From Shewanella mangrovisoli (GTDB taxonomy: Bacteria > Pseudomonadota > Gammaproteobacteria > Enterobacterales > Shewanellaceae), in contig NZ_CP080412.1 of NCBI RefSeq assembly GCF_019457635.1, positions 3,038,001 to 3,102,000 of the forward strand: DNA of 64,000 bases. The letters run 5' to 3'. The notes beneath the pieces were generated by a model that did not search any database, was not told where the DNA came from, and saw only the letters and a list, made by a program, of their open reading frames with translations. This document shows positions 20,461-31,131 of the stretch, in pieces. How positions within the stretch are numbered: the first letter of the stretch is position 1; every line of letters begins with the position of its first letter. The position numbers were made by a program, and so were the translations under genes.

Positions 20461-21450
20461 ATGAAGAACAGCCACAAAATGAAAAACCTACTGCCGGCAT
20501 TGATGATGTCTGCGGTCATGGCATTTGCCATCGCACCGAGCGCTCACGCCTCCAAGTGGGATGAAAAAATGACGCCTGAGCAAGTCGAAGCGACCTTAGA
20601 TAAGAAGTTTGCCGAAGGCAACTACTCACCCAAAGGCGCCGACTCTTGCTTGATGTGCCATAAAAAATCCGAAAAAGTCATGGACCTTTTCAAAGGTGTC
20701 CACGGCGCCATTGACTCCACTAAGAGCCCTATGGCTGGCCTACAATGTGAGGCTTGCCACGGACCTTTAGGTCAACACAACAAGGGCGGCAACGAGCCGA
20801 TGATCACTTTTGGTAAGCAATCGACCTTAAGTGCCGACAAGCAAAACAGCGTATGTATGAGCTGTCACCAAGACGATAAGCGTATGTCTTGGAATGGCGG
20901 TCACCATGACAACGCCGATGTTGCTTGTGCCTCGTGCCACCAAGTACACGTCGCGAAAGACCCTGTGCTATCTAAAAACACTGAAATGGACGTCTGTACA
21001 AGCTGCCACACTAAGCAAAAAGCGGATATGAACAAACGCTCAAGTCACCCACTCAAATGGGCACAAATGACCTGTAGCGACTGTCACAATCCCCATGGGA
21101 GCATGACAGATTCTGATCTGAACAAGCCAAGCATTAACGAAACTTGTTATTCCTGTCACGCCGAGAAGCGCGGCCCAAAACTCTGGGAGCATGCACCCGT
21201 CACTGAGAGTTGTGTTACTTGCCACAATCCTCACGGTAGTGTGAATGATGCCATGCTGAAAACCCGTGCACCGCAGTTATGTCAGCAATGTCACGCCAGC
21301 GATGGCCACGCCAGCAATGCCTACTTAGGTAACACTGGTTTAGGTTCAAATGTCGGTGACAATGCCTTTACGGGTGGAAGAAGCTGCTTAAATTGCCATA
21401 GTCAGGTCCATGGTTCTAACCATCCATCTGGCAAGCTATTACAGCGCTAA
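20461..21450 (+). CDS. mtrA: Periplasmic decaheme c-type cytochrome MtrA
   Basis: Electron wire through the MtrB barrel linking periplasmic carriers to MtrC. The 329-residue product has a signal peptide ending near AHA and ten CXXCH sites: CLMCH, CEACH, CMSCH, CASCH, CTSCH, CSDCH, CYSCH, CVTCH, CQQCH, CLNCH. It is very similar to MtrD above throughout, including the conserved C-terminus. The frame is open from 20434 with a TTG codon, but the ATG at 20461 follows GGGAAG and begins a clean signal peptide. It lies 12 bases before mtrB. Confidence 0.95.
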   Translation: MKNSHKMKNLLPALMMSAVMAFAIAPSAHASKWDEKMTPEQVEATLDKKFAEGNYSPKGADSCLMCHKKSEKVMDLFKGVHGAIDSTKSPMAGLQCEACHGPLGQHNKGGNEPMITFGKQSTLSADKQNSVCMSCHQDDKRMSWNGGHHDNADVACASCHQVHVAKDPVLSKNTEMDVCTSCHTKQKADMNKRSSHPLKWAQMTCSDCHNPHGSMTDSDLNKPSINETCYSCHAEKRGPKLWEHAPVTESCVTCHNPHGSVNDAMLKTRAPQLCQQCHASDGHASNAYLGNTGLGSNVGDNAFTGGRSCLNCHSQVHGSNHPSGKLLQR

Positions 21451-21462
21451 GGAGACGAGAAG

Positions 21463-23550
21463 ATGAAATTCAAACTCAATTTGATCACTCTAGCGTTATT
21501 AGCCAACACAGGTTTCGCCGTAGCTGCCGATGGTTATGGCCTCGCCAATGCCAATACCGACAAAGTGAAACTCTCAGCGTGGAGCTGTAAAGGCTGCGTG
21601 GTTGAAACCGGCGTATCTGGCACTGTCGGTGTCGGCGTCGGTTACAATGGCGAAGAGGATATTCGCTCTGCCAATGCCTTTGGTTCTAAAAACGAAGTCG
21701 CGGGCAAGTTCGATGCTGACCTTGCCTACCGTGGTGAAAAAGGTTACCGCGCCAGTGTTGAAGCCTATCAACTGGGCATGGATGGCGGACGTTTAGATGT
21801 GAATGCGGGCAAACAAGGCCAGTACAATATCAATCTGAACTACCGTCAAATTGCTACCTACGATAGCAATAGCGCCCTCTCGCCCTATTCTGGTATCGGC
21901 GGCAATAACCTGACCTTACCCGATAACTGGGTCACCGCAGGTTCGAGCAGCCAAATGCCACTGTTGATGGACAGCCTCAACAGCCTTGAGTTATCACTGA
22001 AACGTGAACGTGCAGGCCTTGGGTTCGAATATCAGGGTGAATCGCTGTGGAGCACCTATGTGAACTACATGCGTGAAGAAAAAACCGGGTTAAAACAAAC
22101 CTCTGGTAGCTTCTTCAACCAATCTATGATGTTGGCAGAACCCGTGGATTACACCACTGACGCCATAGAAGCGGGTGTTAAACTCAAAGGCGATCGTTGG
22201 TTCACTGCGCTCAGTTACAATGGTTCAATTTTCAAGAATGAATACAACCAGCTGAACTTTGACAGTGCCTTCAACCCCACCTTTGGTGCGCAAACTACTG
22301 GTGCCATTGCACTCGATCCCGATAACCAGTCACACACAGTGTCGCTGATGGGTCAGTATAACGACGGCAGTAACTCACTGTCTGGCCGTATTTTAACCGG
22401 ACAAATGAGCCAAGATCAGTCACTGGTGACTTCGGGCTACGGTTATCAACTGCCAACGGATGCGGTAGACGCCAAAGTCGACCTGCTAGGCATGAACCTC
22501 AAAGTGGTGAGCAAAGTCAGCAACTCGCTTCGCTTGAGTGGTAGTTACGATTATTACGATCGTGACAACAATACCCCAATCGAAGAGTGGACGCAGATCA
22601 GTATCAACAATGTCAGCGGTAAGGTGGCCTATAACACCCCTTACGATAACCGCACACAACGCTTTAAAGTGGCGGCGGATTATCGCATTACCCATGGCAT
22701 TAAGCTCGATGGTGGTTATGACTTCAAACGTGACGAACGTGAGTATCAAGACCGTGAAAGCACGGATGAGAACACCGTTTGGGCCCGTTTGCGCGTCAAT
22801 AGCTTCGACATGTGGGACATGTGGGTAAAAGGCAGTTACGGCAACCGTGACGGCTCACAATACCAAGCGTCTGAATGGACCTCTTCTGAAACCAACAGCC
22901 TGTTACGTAAGTACAATCTGGCTGACCGTGACAGAACCCAAATCGAAGCGCGCATCACCCATACGCCGCTCGACAGCCTGACCATAGACTTCGGTGCCCG
23001 TTATGCGCTGGATGATTATACCGATACTGTGATTGGCTTAACTGAGTCAAAAGACACCAGTTATGACGCCAATATCAGCTATATGATCACCGCTGACTTA
23101 CTGGCAACGGCCTTCTACAACCACCAAACCATTGAGTCAGAACAAGCGGGTAGCAGCAATTACAGCACCCCAACCTGGACTGGCTTTATTGAAGACAAAG
23201 TGGATGTGGTTGGCGCAGGTATTAGCTACAACAATCTGCTGGAGAACAAGTTACGCCTAGGTCTGGATTACACTTACTCAGACTCCGACAGTAACACTCA
23301 AGTCAGACAAGGTATCACCGGCGACTATGGCGACTATTTCGCCAAAGTCCATAACATTAACTTATATGCTCAATATCAAGCGACTGAGAAACTCGCGCTA
23401 CGCTTCGATTACAAAATTGAGAACTATAAGGACAATGACGCCGCCAACGATATCGCCGTTGATGGTATTTGGAACGTCGTAGGCTTTGGCAGCAACAGCC
23501 ATGACTACACCGCACAAATGCTGATGCTGAGCATGAGTTACAAGCTCTAA
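21463..23550 (+). CDS. mtrB: Outer-membrane beta-barrel protein MtrB
   Basis: Large outer-membrane barrel that insulates MtrA and holds MtrC at the surface. The 695-residue product has a signal peptide ending near AVA, an N-terminal SCKGC (the CXXC known to be needed for MtrB function in S. oneidensis), and extended beta-strand-rich sequence ending in an outer-membrane-type C-terminal segment (LMLSMSYKL). A strong AAGGAGA precedes the ATG. Last gene of mtrCAB. Confidence 0.95.
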   Translation: MKFKLNLITLALLANTGFAVAADGYGLANANTDKVKLSAWSCKGCVVETGVSGTVGVGVGYNGEEDIRSANAFGSKNEVAGKFDADLAYRGEKGYRASVEAYQLGMDGGRLDVNAGKQGQYNINLNYRQIATYDSNSALSPYSGIGGNNLTLPDNWVTAGSSSQMPLLMDSLNSLELSLKRERAGLGFEYQGESLWSTYVNYMREEKTGLKQTSGSFFNQSMMLAEPVDYTTDAIEAGVKLKGDRWFTALSYNGSIFKNEYNQLNFDSAFNPTFGAQTTGAIALDPDNQSHTVSLMGQYNDGSNSLSGRILTGQMSQDQSLVTSGYGYQLPTDAVDAKVDLLGMNLKVVSKVSNSLRLSGSYDYYDRDNNTPIEEWTQISINNVSGKVAYNTPYDNRTQRFKVAADYRITHGIKLDGGYDFKRDEREYQDRESTDENTVWARLRVNSFDMWDMWVKGSYGNRDGSQYQASEWTSSETNSLLRKYNLADRDRTQIEARITHTPLDSLTIDFGARYALDDYTDTVIGLTESKDTSYDANISYMITADLLATAFYNHQTIESEQAGSSNYSTPTWTGFIEDKVDVVGAGISYNNLLENKLRLGLDYTYSDSDSNTQVRQGITGDYGDYFAKVHNINLYAQYQATEKLALRFDYKIENYKDNDAANDIAVDGIWNVVGFGSNSHDYTAQMLMLSMSYKL

Positions 23551-23570
23551 ACAGCGTTTATTGATAGTCA

Positions 23571-23595
23571 AAAGCCCGCACAGCGGGCTTTTTTA
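23571..23595 (+). terminator. Terminator of mtrCAB
   Basis: AAAGCCCGC, ACA, GCGGGCTTTTTTA: a compact GC stem with a T tail, 20 bases after the mtrB stop. Confidence 0.93.
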
Positions 23596-23775
23596 TTAGT
23601 GATGAAAACAAAAACTCACCGCGCTTTACATGCAAGCTCTGGCTATTCAAGAAGCCAAAATCTTGAATAAGATCAGACTCTGGGGCAAAACTTGCGCCGA
23701 AAATAAGGTATTCCTTGAGTTTACTGGCACTTTAGCGGATGTTAATTCAGTGAGTTAACTATCAGTGGATCTTAG

Positions 23776-24390
23776 ATGTCGTCCTTCACTTGCTCTTTTT
23801 GGCGTTTATCGTCTCTGCCCGCCTCGATAGGCTTAAGTTTGTTCGCCCCCCCAGCCATGGCATTCGATTCTAGCGGTGGCACGGCGAGCTTATTTATCAT
23901 CGTCGGACTGGGTGGATTTACCCTGATCAACGCATTGATGCAAGGGCTGTTCTTTTTTGCGGGTCAGTATCGTAATCCCCTCTTTGCTAAACGCCATGTG
24001 CTGATCGCACTGATAGCACCACTGCTCGCCTTTGCCTTAACCCTTTATGATCACCGTGCCTGGAGCGACTTTGCACTCAATCTCGGCATGATCATTGTCG
24101 GCGTTGGACTGATTTTATTACCGTTGCAATTACGCCAACTTAATCAGCCCAGCACCCGACATGCGAACTGGCTGCTGAGTCTTGGCGCCCTATTCGTCTT
24201 AGGCATCAGTTATCTACTGCCACCCTGCGCCCTGTTTGCCATTATCTTGGGCCATATTGCTTTAGCCTCTCATGCCAAGGCTCCCACTAAAGCCTTGGGC
24301 AGCAAATTATTGAGTTATGGTGTATTAGCCGCGTCCTATGCGCTCTTTGGCTATTGGCTCTACCATCTATTGAGCAAATTTGGGGCTTGA
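23776..24390 (+). CDS. Hypothetical integral membrane protein
   Basis: A 204-residue hydrophobic protein with an apparent N-terminal signal/anchor (cleavage possible after PAMA) and about five or six transmembrane segments. No family motif is recognised. Its TGA overlaps the ATG of the next gene (TGATG), so the two are probably co-translated. In this position after mtrB it may be a conserved Shewanella gene, but I infer no role. Confidence 0.7.
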   Translation: MSSFTCSFWRLSSLPASIGLSLFAPPAMAFDSSGGTASLFIIVGLGGFTLINALMQGLFFFAGQYRNPLFAKRHVLIALIAPLLAFALTLYDHRAWSDFALNLGMIIVGVGLILLPLQLRQLNQPSTRHANWLLSLGALFVLGISYLLPPCALFAIILGHIALASHAKAPTKALGSKLLSYGVLAASYALFGYWLYHLLSKFGA

Positions 24391-25111
24391 TGATGACAGA
24401 CATGTCACGCCCAGCTAGCGAACCAAATGGCTCAGCCGAGCTAAGTGAATTACTCAAACAAATCCGCGCTTGCCAACTATGTCAGGCCGAATTGCCCCTG
24501 CCAGCGAAGCCCATCTTGCAAGCTAGTAGCCAAGCACGGATCTTAATTGCTGGCCAAGCCCCCGGCGTAAAAACCCACCATAAGGGCATCCCCTTCGACG
24601 ATGCCAGTGGCGAGCGACTGCGCGCTTGGCTTAATGTCAGTCGGGAACAATTTTATGACCCCGCGCTGTTTGCCATCGTGCCGATGGGATTTTGTTTTCA
24701 GGAACCATTGAACGCAATGGTAAAAAGCAGGGTGATAAGCCCCCCCGCCCCGAGTGCGCCGCAACTTGGCATGCGAAGTTATTAGCCTTGATGCCACAGA
24801 TAGAGTTAGTGCTGGTCCTTGGCCAATACGCGATTGATTACCACCTGCCGCGCGCGCAGGCCATAGCGACAGACGGCGCGTTAAACTCTCAAGCGATAGC
24901 GGTATCCACCCCACAAGCGAACAAGAAGATCACAGTAACCCAAGCCATTGAGCAATGGGCGTTATATTGGCCAAGGCTGATGGTCATGCCCCATCCAAGT
25001 CCGCGCAACAATCTTTGGCTAAAACAGCATCCCGAGTTTGAGCGCGAACTGCTCCCCACACTTCAAGCAAGAATCGCAGACCTGCTGGCGAGCACTCCCG
25101 AACCGAAATAA
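24390..25111 (+). pseudogene. Uracil-DNA glycosylase family gene, frameshifted
   Basis: DNA-repair glycosylase-like gene split by a frameshift. The 5' frame (24390-about 24700) has an N-terminal CQLC, then GQAPG (the uracil-DNA-glycosylase water-activating-type motif) and ends properly at VPMGFCF. The next codons continue the family sequence only in the +1-shifted frame, which reads GT...KQGDKPPRPECA and runs to the MPHPSPRN motif near the end. Restoring one C at about 24699-24701 (giving CFPGT) joins the frames. It is either a true inactivating deletion or a sequencing error. The start overlaps the upstream stop. Confidence 0.82.
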
Positions 25112-25128
25112 AACCCAGTAAACTCCCA

Positions 25129-25152
25129 ATAAAAAGCCCCATTAAGGGGCTT
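25129..25152 (-). terminator. Terminator of the M4 protease gene
   Basis: AAGCCCC, five bases, GGGGCTT; read on the minus strand it is followed by TTTATTGGG, fitting the gene ending at 25239. Confidence 0.8.
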
Positions 25153-25238
25153 AGAAATTGGAGCTTGAAAACTGGAGCTTAGAAACGGTTGTAGGCTTGC
25201 GGCTTGATAGTCATCAAATCGCTGCACTCATAACCAGA

Positions 25239-26762
<1,524 letters not shown>

Positions 26763-26973
26763 TCACAGAGGAACCAATGACACTTAAGGGAACAAAATTT
26801 GGCTTCAATCTGCACCCTTCTCACTTGTTAAAACAAAGTTAACGAGAGTTAGGTTCAATTCTCAGTATAGAAGATTAAAAAACACCTGCCCTTTTCTCTT
26901 ATTTGCCATTACCCTAACCAGATTGCCGCTTGCGCCAGTCCCTTTCTCAATCGTTTGAAAACTAAGGTGAGTT

Positions 26974-28206
26974 ATGTACGTTTTGGATCAACACATCGCC
27001 AAACAAATTGTGAGTCGCACCATGAAAATCATTGGGCACAATATCAATGTGATGAATGGTCAGGGCGTGATCTTAGGTTCGGGCGATCCCAAACGTATTG
27101 GCTCGACCCACGAGGGCGCGCTGCTCGCCATCGCCCAAAACCGCAATGTGGAACTGAGTGAAGAAGTGGCTTCAGGCTTACATGGCGTCAAACCCGGCAT
27201 TAATTTACCCCTACATTATCAAGGGCAAATTATTGGTGTGATTGGTATTACTGGCGATCCAGCTGAGTTAACTCACTACGGTGAGCTGCTCAAAATGACC
27301 GCCGAGATGATTGTCGAACAAGCCAACCAGCAGGATCAACTGCAGTGGGAAAATCGCCAGCGTGAGGAATTTATTCTGCAGTTGATTAAGGCGCAAACCG
27401 ATGACGATGAGCAATTGCATCGCTGGGCCAAGCAACTCGACATCGATATCAGTTTGCCGCGAGTGGCCGCCATTATTGAGGTCAGTGAAAAACAATCCGC
27501 GCCTACCCAACACAAATCCGCCGTGTTTTCTCCATTAGTCCAGAGCGAGCAAAACGCAGACGAGCGTAATCCCAGAGTCAGCGAAATCCTCAAACAAGTG
27601 CTGCATTTGCTGCAAAACCCCGATCGCGGCAACTTGATTGCCATGACCTCCATGTCGCAACTGGTGATTTTAAAACCGGCGTTTCTGGATGGTAAACAAT
27701 GGGATCCCGAGCTTGAAAACCAGCGTATCGATAAACTGCTGCAGCGGTTACCGGCGCAGATGGATTTACATTTTAAAATCGCCCTTGGGCATTTTTTCCC
27801 TGAAAAAGGCGGCATTGCCCGCTCCTACCAAACCGCGCAGGAAACCTTAAGCTTAGGCAAACAGCTTAACCCCGAGGGCACTAAATACCTGTTTGAGGAC
27901 TACTCCTTGCAAGTGCTGTTATCGGGACTCAAGCATGATTGGCGTGGTCAGGCGCTGGCCAGCCCCTACCAACAGCTAGCCAAGGCCGATAAAAATGGCC
28001 AGCTACGTAAGACTTTAGCCGCCTATATCACTCATTTTGGTGATGCGCAGCAATGTGCTAATGCATTGTTTATTCATCGAAATACCCTAAGATATCGGTT
28101 AGATAAAATTCAGCAACTCACCAAGAGTGACATCCATTCCCTACACGGACTGTTAAGTCTTTATCTTGGACAGTTGATAGATACCTCAAATTACCGACTC
28201 GAGTAG
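26974..28206 (+). CDS. cdaR: CdaR/SdaR-type sugar-diacid regulator
   Basis: Transcription activator for glycerate/sugar-diacid use. The 410-residue product has an N-terminal putative diacid-recognition domain (MYVLDQHIAKQIV... GSTHEGALL) and a C-terminal PucR-type helix-turn-helix (NALFIHRNTLRYRLDKIQQLT). GTGAG and AAGG precede the ATG. The GntP-type permease and glycerate kinase lie about 1.5 kb downstream and are its probable targets, as in other Shewanella, where the regulator has been called SdaR. Confidence 0.9.
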   Translation: MYVLDQHIAKQIVSRTMKIIGHNINVMNGQGVILGSGDPKRIGSTHEGALLAIAQNRNVELSEEVASGLHGVKPGINLPLHYQGQIIGVIGITGDPAELTHYGELLKMTAEMIVEQANQQDQLQWENRQREEFILQLIKAQTDDDEQLHRWAKQLDIDISLPRVAAIIEVSEKQSAPTQHKSAVFSPLVQSEQNADERNPRVSEILKQVLHLLQNPDRGNLIAMTSMSQLVILKPAFLDGKQWDPELENQRIDKLLQRLPAQMDLHFKIALGHFFPEKGGIARSYQTAQETLSLGKQLNPEGTKYLFEDYSLQVLLSGLKHDWRGQALASPYQQLAKADKNGQLRKTLAAYITHFGDAQQCANALFIHRNTLRYRLDKIQQLTKSDIHSLHGLLSLYLGQLIDTSNYRLE

Positions 28207-28450
28207 AGCCCCATATCACCGCTAGAGTAAAACTCAACATCAGCAAGCGTTAACTCAATGAATTGAAATGAGCGAAGATATTTCACACAAACTCAGGCTT
28301 AAAACTCAGGCTTAATCCAGCAGTCTAGGCTGAACCCTGCCGTACGCTGATCAGATATTCACACAATGAGTGAAAGATAATTTCGCCTCGTCCTTTCCTA
28401 TCAATGCACAAGACACCCATACGGTTAAATTGCTTAAGGAAGGAAACCCC

Positions 28451-29449
28451 ATGCAGCCATATCATGCCAAACTCAGTTCACTCGTCACCGCTTGCCTAAT
28501 GGTCGGCTCAATGTTTGTCGCCCCACTTGCCAGCGCGTCGGAGCGTACCATTCCAGAATTAGTGGATGCAGTGAACGGTACGCCAGATGCAGCGAGTCGC
28601 GAGGCGGGTAAAAAAGTGAAACTGCGTAATCATACAAAAGGGTTTTGTACCTCGGGCTACTTTGCCCCCAATCCCCAATTGCACGATTCACTCAACATTC
28701 CCTTTTTTAATCAAAATCCCATTAAAGTGACCGCCCGTTTTTCCCTCGGCGGCACCAATCCTAAGCTGTCCGATAAGACTCCAGGGCGCTTTATGTCATT
28801 GAAAATCGATGGAGAGCGGGAAAACCTCAACTTTGTCACCACCAATGTGCCAGTCTTCTTTGCCAGTAACCTTGAGGATTTTTACCTGTTCCAAACTAAA
28901 ACCAAACAAGGCGCCGAAGGTAAGCAATGGCTTATCGATAATAAGCCCGACGCTAAAGCCTTTTTCGACTATCTAAAACAATTGCCGCCAAGTCCGAGTT
29001 TTGCAAATAGCCAGTACTTTGGGGTGAACAGTTTTCTGTTTACCGATAAGCAAAATAACAGTATTGCGGGTAAATGGATTTTTGAACCCGTAGCGGGCAC
29101 GCAAGCACTCACTCCGCAAGCATTGGCACAGCTAGATGATGACTTTCTCAAGCCTGAGTTACTTAAACGAATTCAGTCTCAACCCGCCAAGTGGGATCTG
29201 TATATTCAGTTAGCGGAACAAGGCGATGATATCAATAACCCGACAGTGCTCTGGCCCGAAAATCGCCAGCGCATTCTCGTCGGCCAAGTGGTGATTGATG
29301 GTAAGCGCGACAGCGATCCTCAAGTGCAACAATGCGATAGAAGCATTTTTAACCCTCTGCTCCTCCCCAAAGGCATAGCAGCGTCGGACGACCCCATCCT
29401 CAATGCCCGCACAGCGGCATATGTGGAGTCCTTTATCCGCCGTCAATAA
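28451..29449 (+). CDS. Periplasmic catalase-related haem peroxidase (SrpA-like)
   Basis: Small catalase-fold protein, likely a periplasmic peroxidase. From the ATG at 28451 (AAGGA upstream; the frame opens at 28370) it is 332 residues with a Sec signal peptide ending near ASA. NHTKGFCTSGYF aligns with the distal-His region of catalases (HAKG), ARFSLGG follows, and RTAAY near the C-terminus fits the proximal RxxxY haem-tyrosine motif. It is shorter than true catalases, as in the catalase-related peroxidase family. Activity is inferred from the family. Confidence 0.85.
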   Translation: MQPYHAKLSSLVTACLMVGSMFVAPLASASERTIPELVDAVNGTPDAASREAGKKVKLRNHTKGFCTSGYFAPNPQLHDSLNIPFFNQNPIKVTARFSLGGTNPKLSDKTPGRFMSLKIDGERENLNFVTTNVPVFFASNLEDFYLFQTKTKQGAEGKQWLIDNKPDAKAFFDYLKQLPPSPSFANSQYFGVNSFLFTDKQNNSIAGKWIFEPVAGTQALTPQALAQLDDDFLKPELLKRIQSQPAKWDLYIQLAEQGDDINNPTVLWPENRQRILVGQVVIDGKRDSDPQVQQCDRSIFNPLLLPKGIAASDDPILNARTAAYVESFIRRQ

Positions 29450-29507
29450 GCACGGCTCGCTGCTCGCGAGAGCAAAACAAGATTCTTAGCATTACATTCG
29501 AATTCAC

Positions 29508-29543
29508 GGCCATTATTTTGTGCGCACGCACAAAATAATGGCC
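29508..29543. repeat. Perfect 36-bp palindrome upstream of the glycerate genes
   Basis: A 17-base arm (GGCCATTATTTTGTGCG), a CA centre, and its exact reverse complement. It lies 58 bases after the catalase-like gene and 171 bases before the GntP permease. No T run follows, so it could be an operator for the CdaR-type regulator or a 3' stabilising hairpin. The core TTGTGCG..CGCACAA is operator-like. Confidence 0.8.
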
Positions 29544-29714
29544 AATTCCGCCCGTAATTCCGTCGTTTTACCCAAAGCTATTCAGTTTACAGTGTTCAAT
29601 AATAGGCTGACCTTAAAGCAACCTTTATTTGACTTGGGGTTAAATAAAGACTGTGCCCTACAAAAACAGCCAAAACCACTTAAGAACTTCAGCCAAGACT
29701 GAACGGGACAACCT

Positions 29715-31073
29715 ATGAACTTAGTGCTCATCCTCATCGGCGTGATTGCATTTATTGTTATCGCGACCTCAAAATTTAAGCTCCATCCGTTTTTAACCTT
29801 AATTCTGGCCGCCTTTATCGCCGCCTTCGCCTACGGTTTACCGAGTGGCGATATTGCCAAAACCATCACCACAGGCTTTGGTAATATCCTCGGTTATATC
29901 GGTCTGGTGATCGTATTAGGGACCATTATCGGTATCATCCTCGAGAAAAGCGGCGCAGCCATTACCATGGCGGATGTGGTGATCAAAGTCTTGGGTAAAC
30001 GCTTCCCCACACTCACTATGTCTATCATCGGCTACTTAGTGTCGATTCCGGTGTTTTGTGACTCGGGTTTCGTGATCTTAAACTCGCTTAAACAATCCAT
30101 GGCCAACCGCATGAAGGTCTCGAGCGTGTCCATGAGCGTAGCGTTAGCTACAGGTCTATATGCCACTCACACCTTCGTACCGCCCACGCCAGGCCCTATC
30201 GCCGCGGCGGGTAACTTAGGGTTAGAGTCCAACTTAGGCCTAGTGATTGGTGTCGGTTTATTGGTTGCCGCCGTTGCCGCGCTCGCGGGGATGTTCTGGG
30301 CGAACCGTTTTGCCAGTGTTGAACCCGATGGCGAAGGCGCTGAAGAACTCAAAGCCCAAGCCGCTGATTTTGAAGCCTTAAAACAAAGCTATGGCACACT
30401 CCCTAGCCCATTAAAGGCATTTGCACCGATTTTTGTGCCTATCCTATTAATTTGCTTAGGTTCTATCGCCAACTTCCCTTCTGCACCACTCGGCAAAGAA
30501 GGCCTATTCAGCCTGTTAGTCTTCCTTGGTCAACCCGTTAACGCCCTGCTTATCGGTCTGTTCCTGTCACTGCTGTTACTGAAAAGCGATAACAAGATTG
30601 CCGAGTTTAGTGAGCGCATCAGCCAAGGCCTCGTTGCCGCAGCACCGATTATTTTGATCACTGGTGCCGGTGGTGCCTTCGGCGCCGTGTTAAAAGCCAC
30701 ACCTATCGGTGACTTCCTCGGCAGCTCACTGTCGGCGCTAGGGGTGGGTATCTTTATGCCCTTTATCGTCGCCGCCGCGCTGAAATCGGCTCAGGGTTCA
30801 TCTACCGTTGCCCTAGTGGCCACCTCGGCTCTAGTCGCACCTATGCTGAGCGATATTGGTCTTGGTAGCGATATGGGCCGGGTGTTAACCGTAATGGCGA
30901 TTGGTGCTGGCGCCATGACAGTCTCCCACGCCAACGACAGCTTCTTCTGGGTGGTCACTCAATTTAGCCGCATGAGCGTTAAACAAGCCTATAAAGCACA
31001 AACCATGGCGACCCTTATCCAAGGCGTCACCGCAATGCTGACCGTGTATGTACTAAGCTTAGTGCTGCTCTAA
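29715..31073 (+). CDS. GntP-family permease, probable D-glycerate/gluconate transporter
   Basis: Inner-membrane proton symporter of 452 residues with about 12 transmembrane segments and the GntP-type motifs (FCDSGFVILNSL; THTFVPPTPGP; SHANDSFFWVV). The family carries gluconate and related hydroxy acids. Here the partner gene 58 bases downstream is a glycerate kinase, so D-glycerate is the probable substrate. GGGA precedes the ATG. Confidence 0.88.
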   Translation: MNLVLILIGVIAFIVIATSKFKLHPFLTLILAAFIAAFAYGLPSGDIAKTITTGFGNILGYIGLVIVLGTIIGIILEKSGAAITMADVVIKVLGKRFPTLTMSIIGYLVSIPVFCDSGFVILNSLKQSMANRMKVSSVSMSVALATGLYATHTFVPPTPGPIAAAGNLGLESNLGLVIGVGLLVAAVAALAGMFWANRFASVEPDGEGAEELKAQAADFEALKQSYGTLPSPLKAFAPIFVPILLICLGSIANFPSAPLGKEGLFSLLVFLGQPVNALLIGLFLSLLLLKSDNKIAEFSERISQGLVAAAPIILITGAGGAFGAVLKATPIGDFLGSSLSALGVGIFMPFIVAAALKSAQGSSTVALVATSALVAPMLSDIGLGSDMGRVLTVMAIGAGAMTVSHANDSFFWVVTQFSRMSVKQAYKAQTMATLIQGVTAMLTVYVLSLVLL

Positions 31074-31131
31074 GCCGCACTTTTCTCATCCTTGGGCGCA
31101 TCCGTGCGCCCAAAAAGCTGTAGGATTTTGA

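Noticed and set aside
29520..29702. Sixty-codon frame before the GntP permease gene
   Set aside because: Starts within the 36-bp palindrome with no ribosome-binding site; more likely leader sequence.
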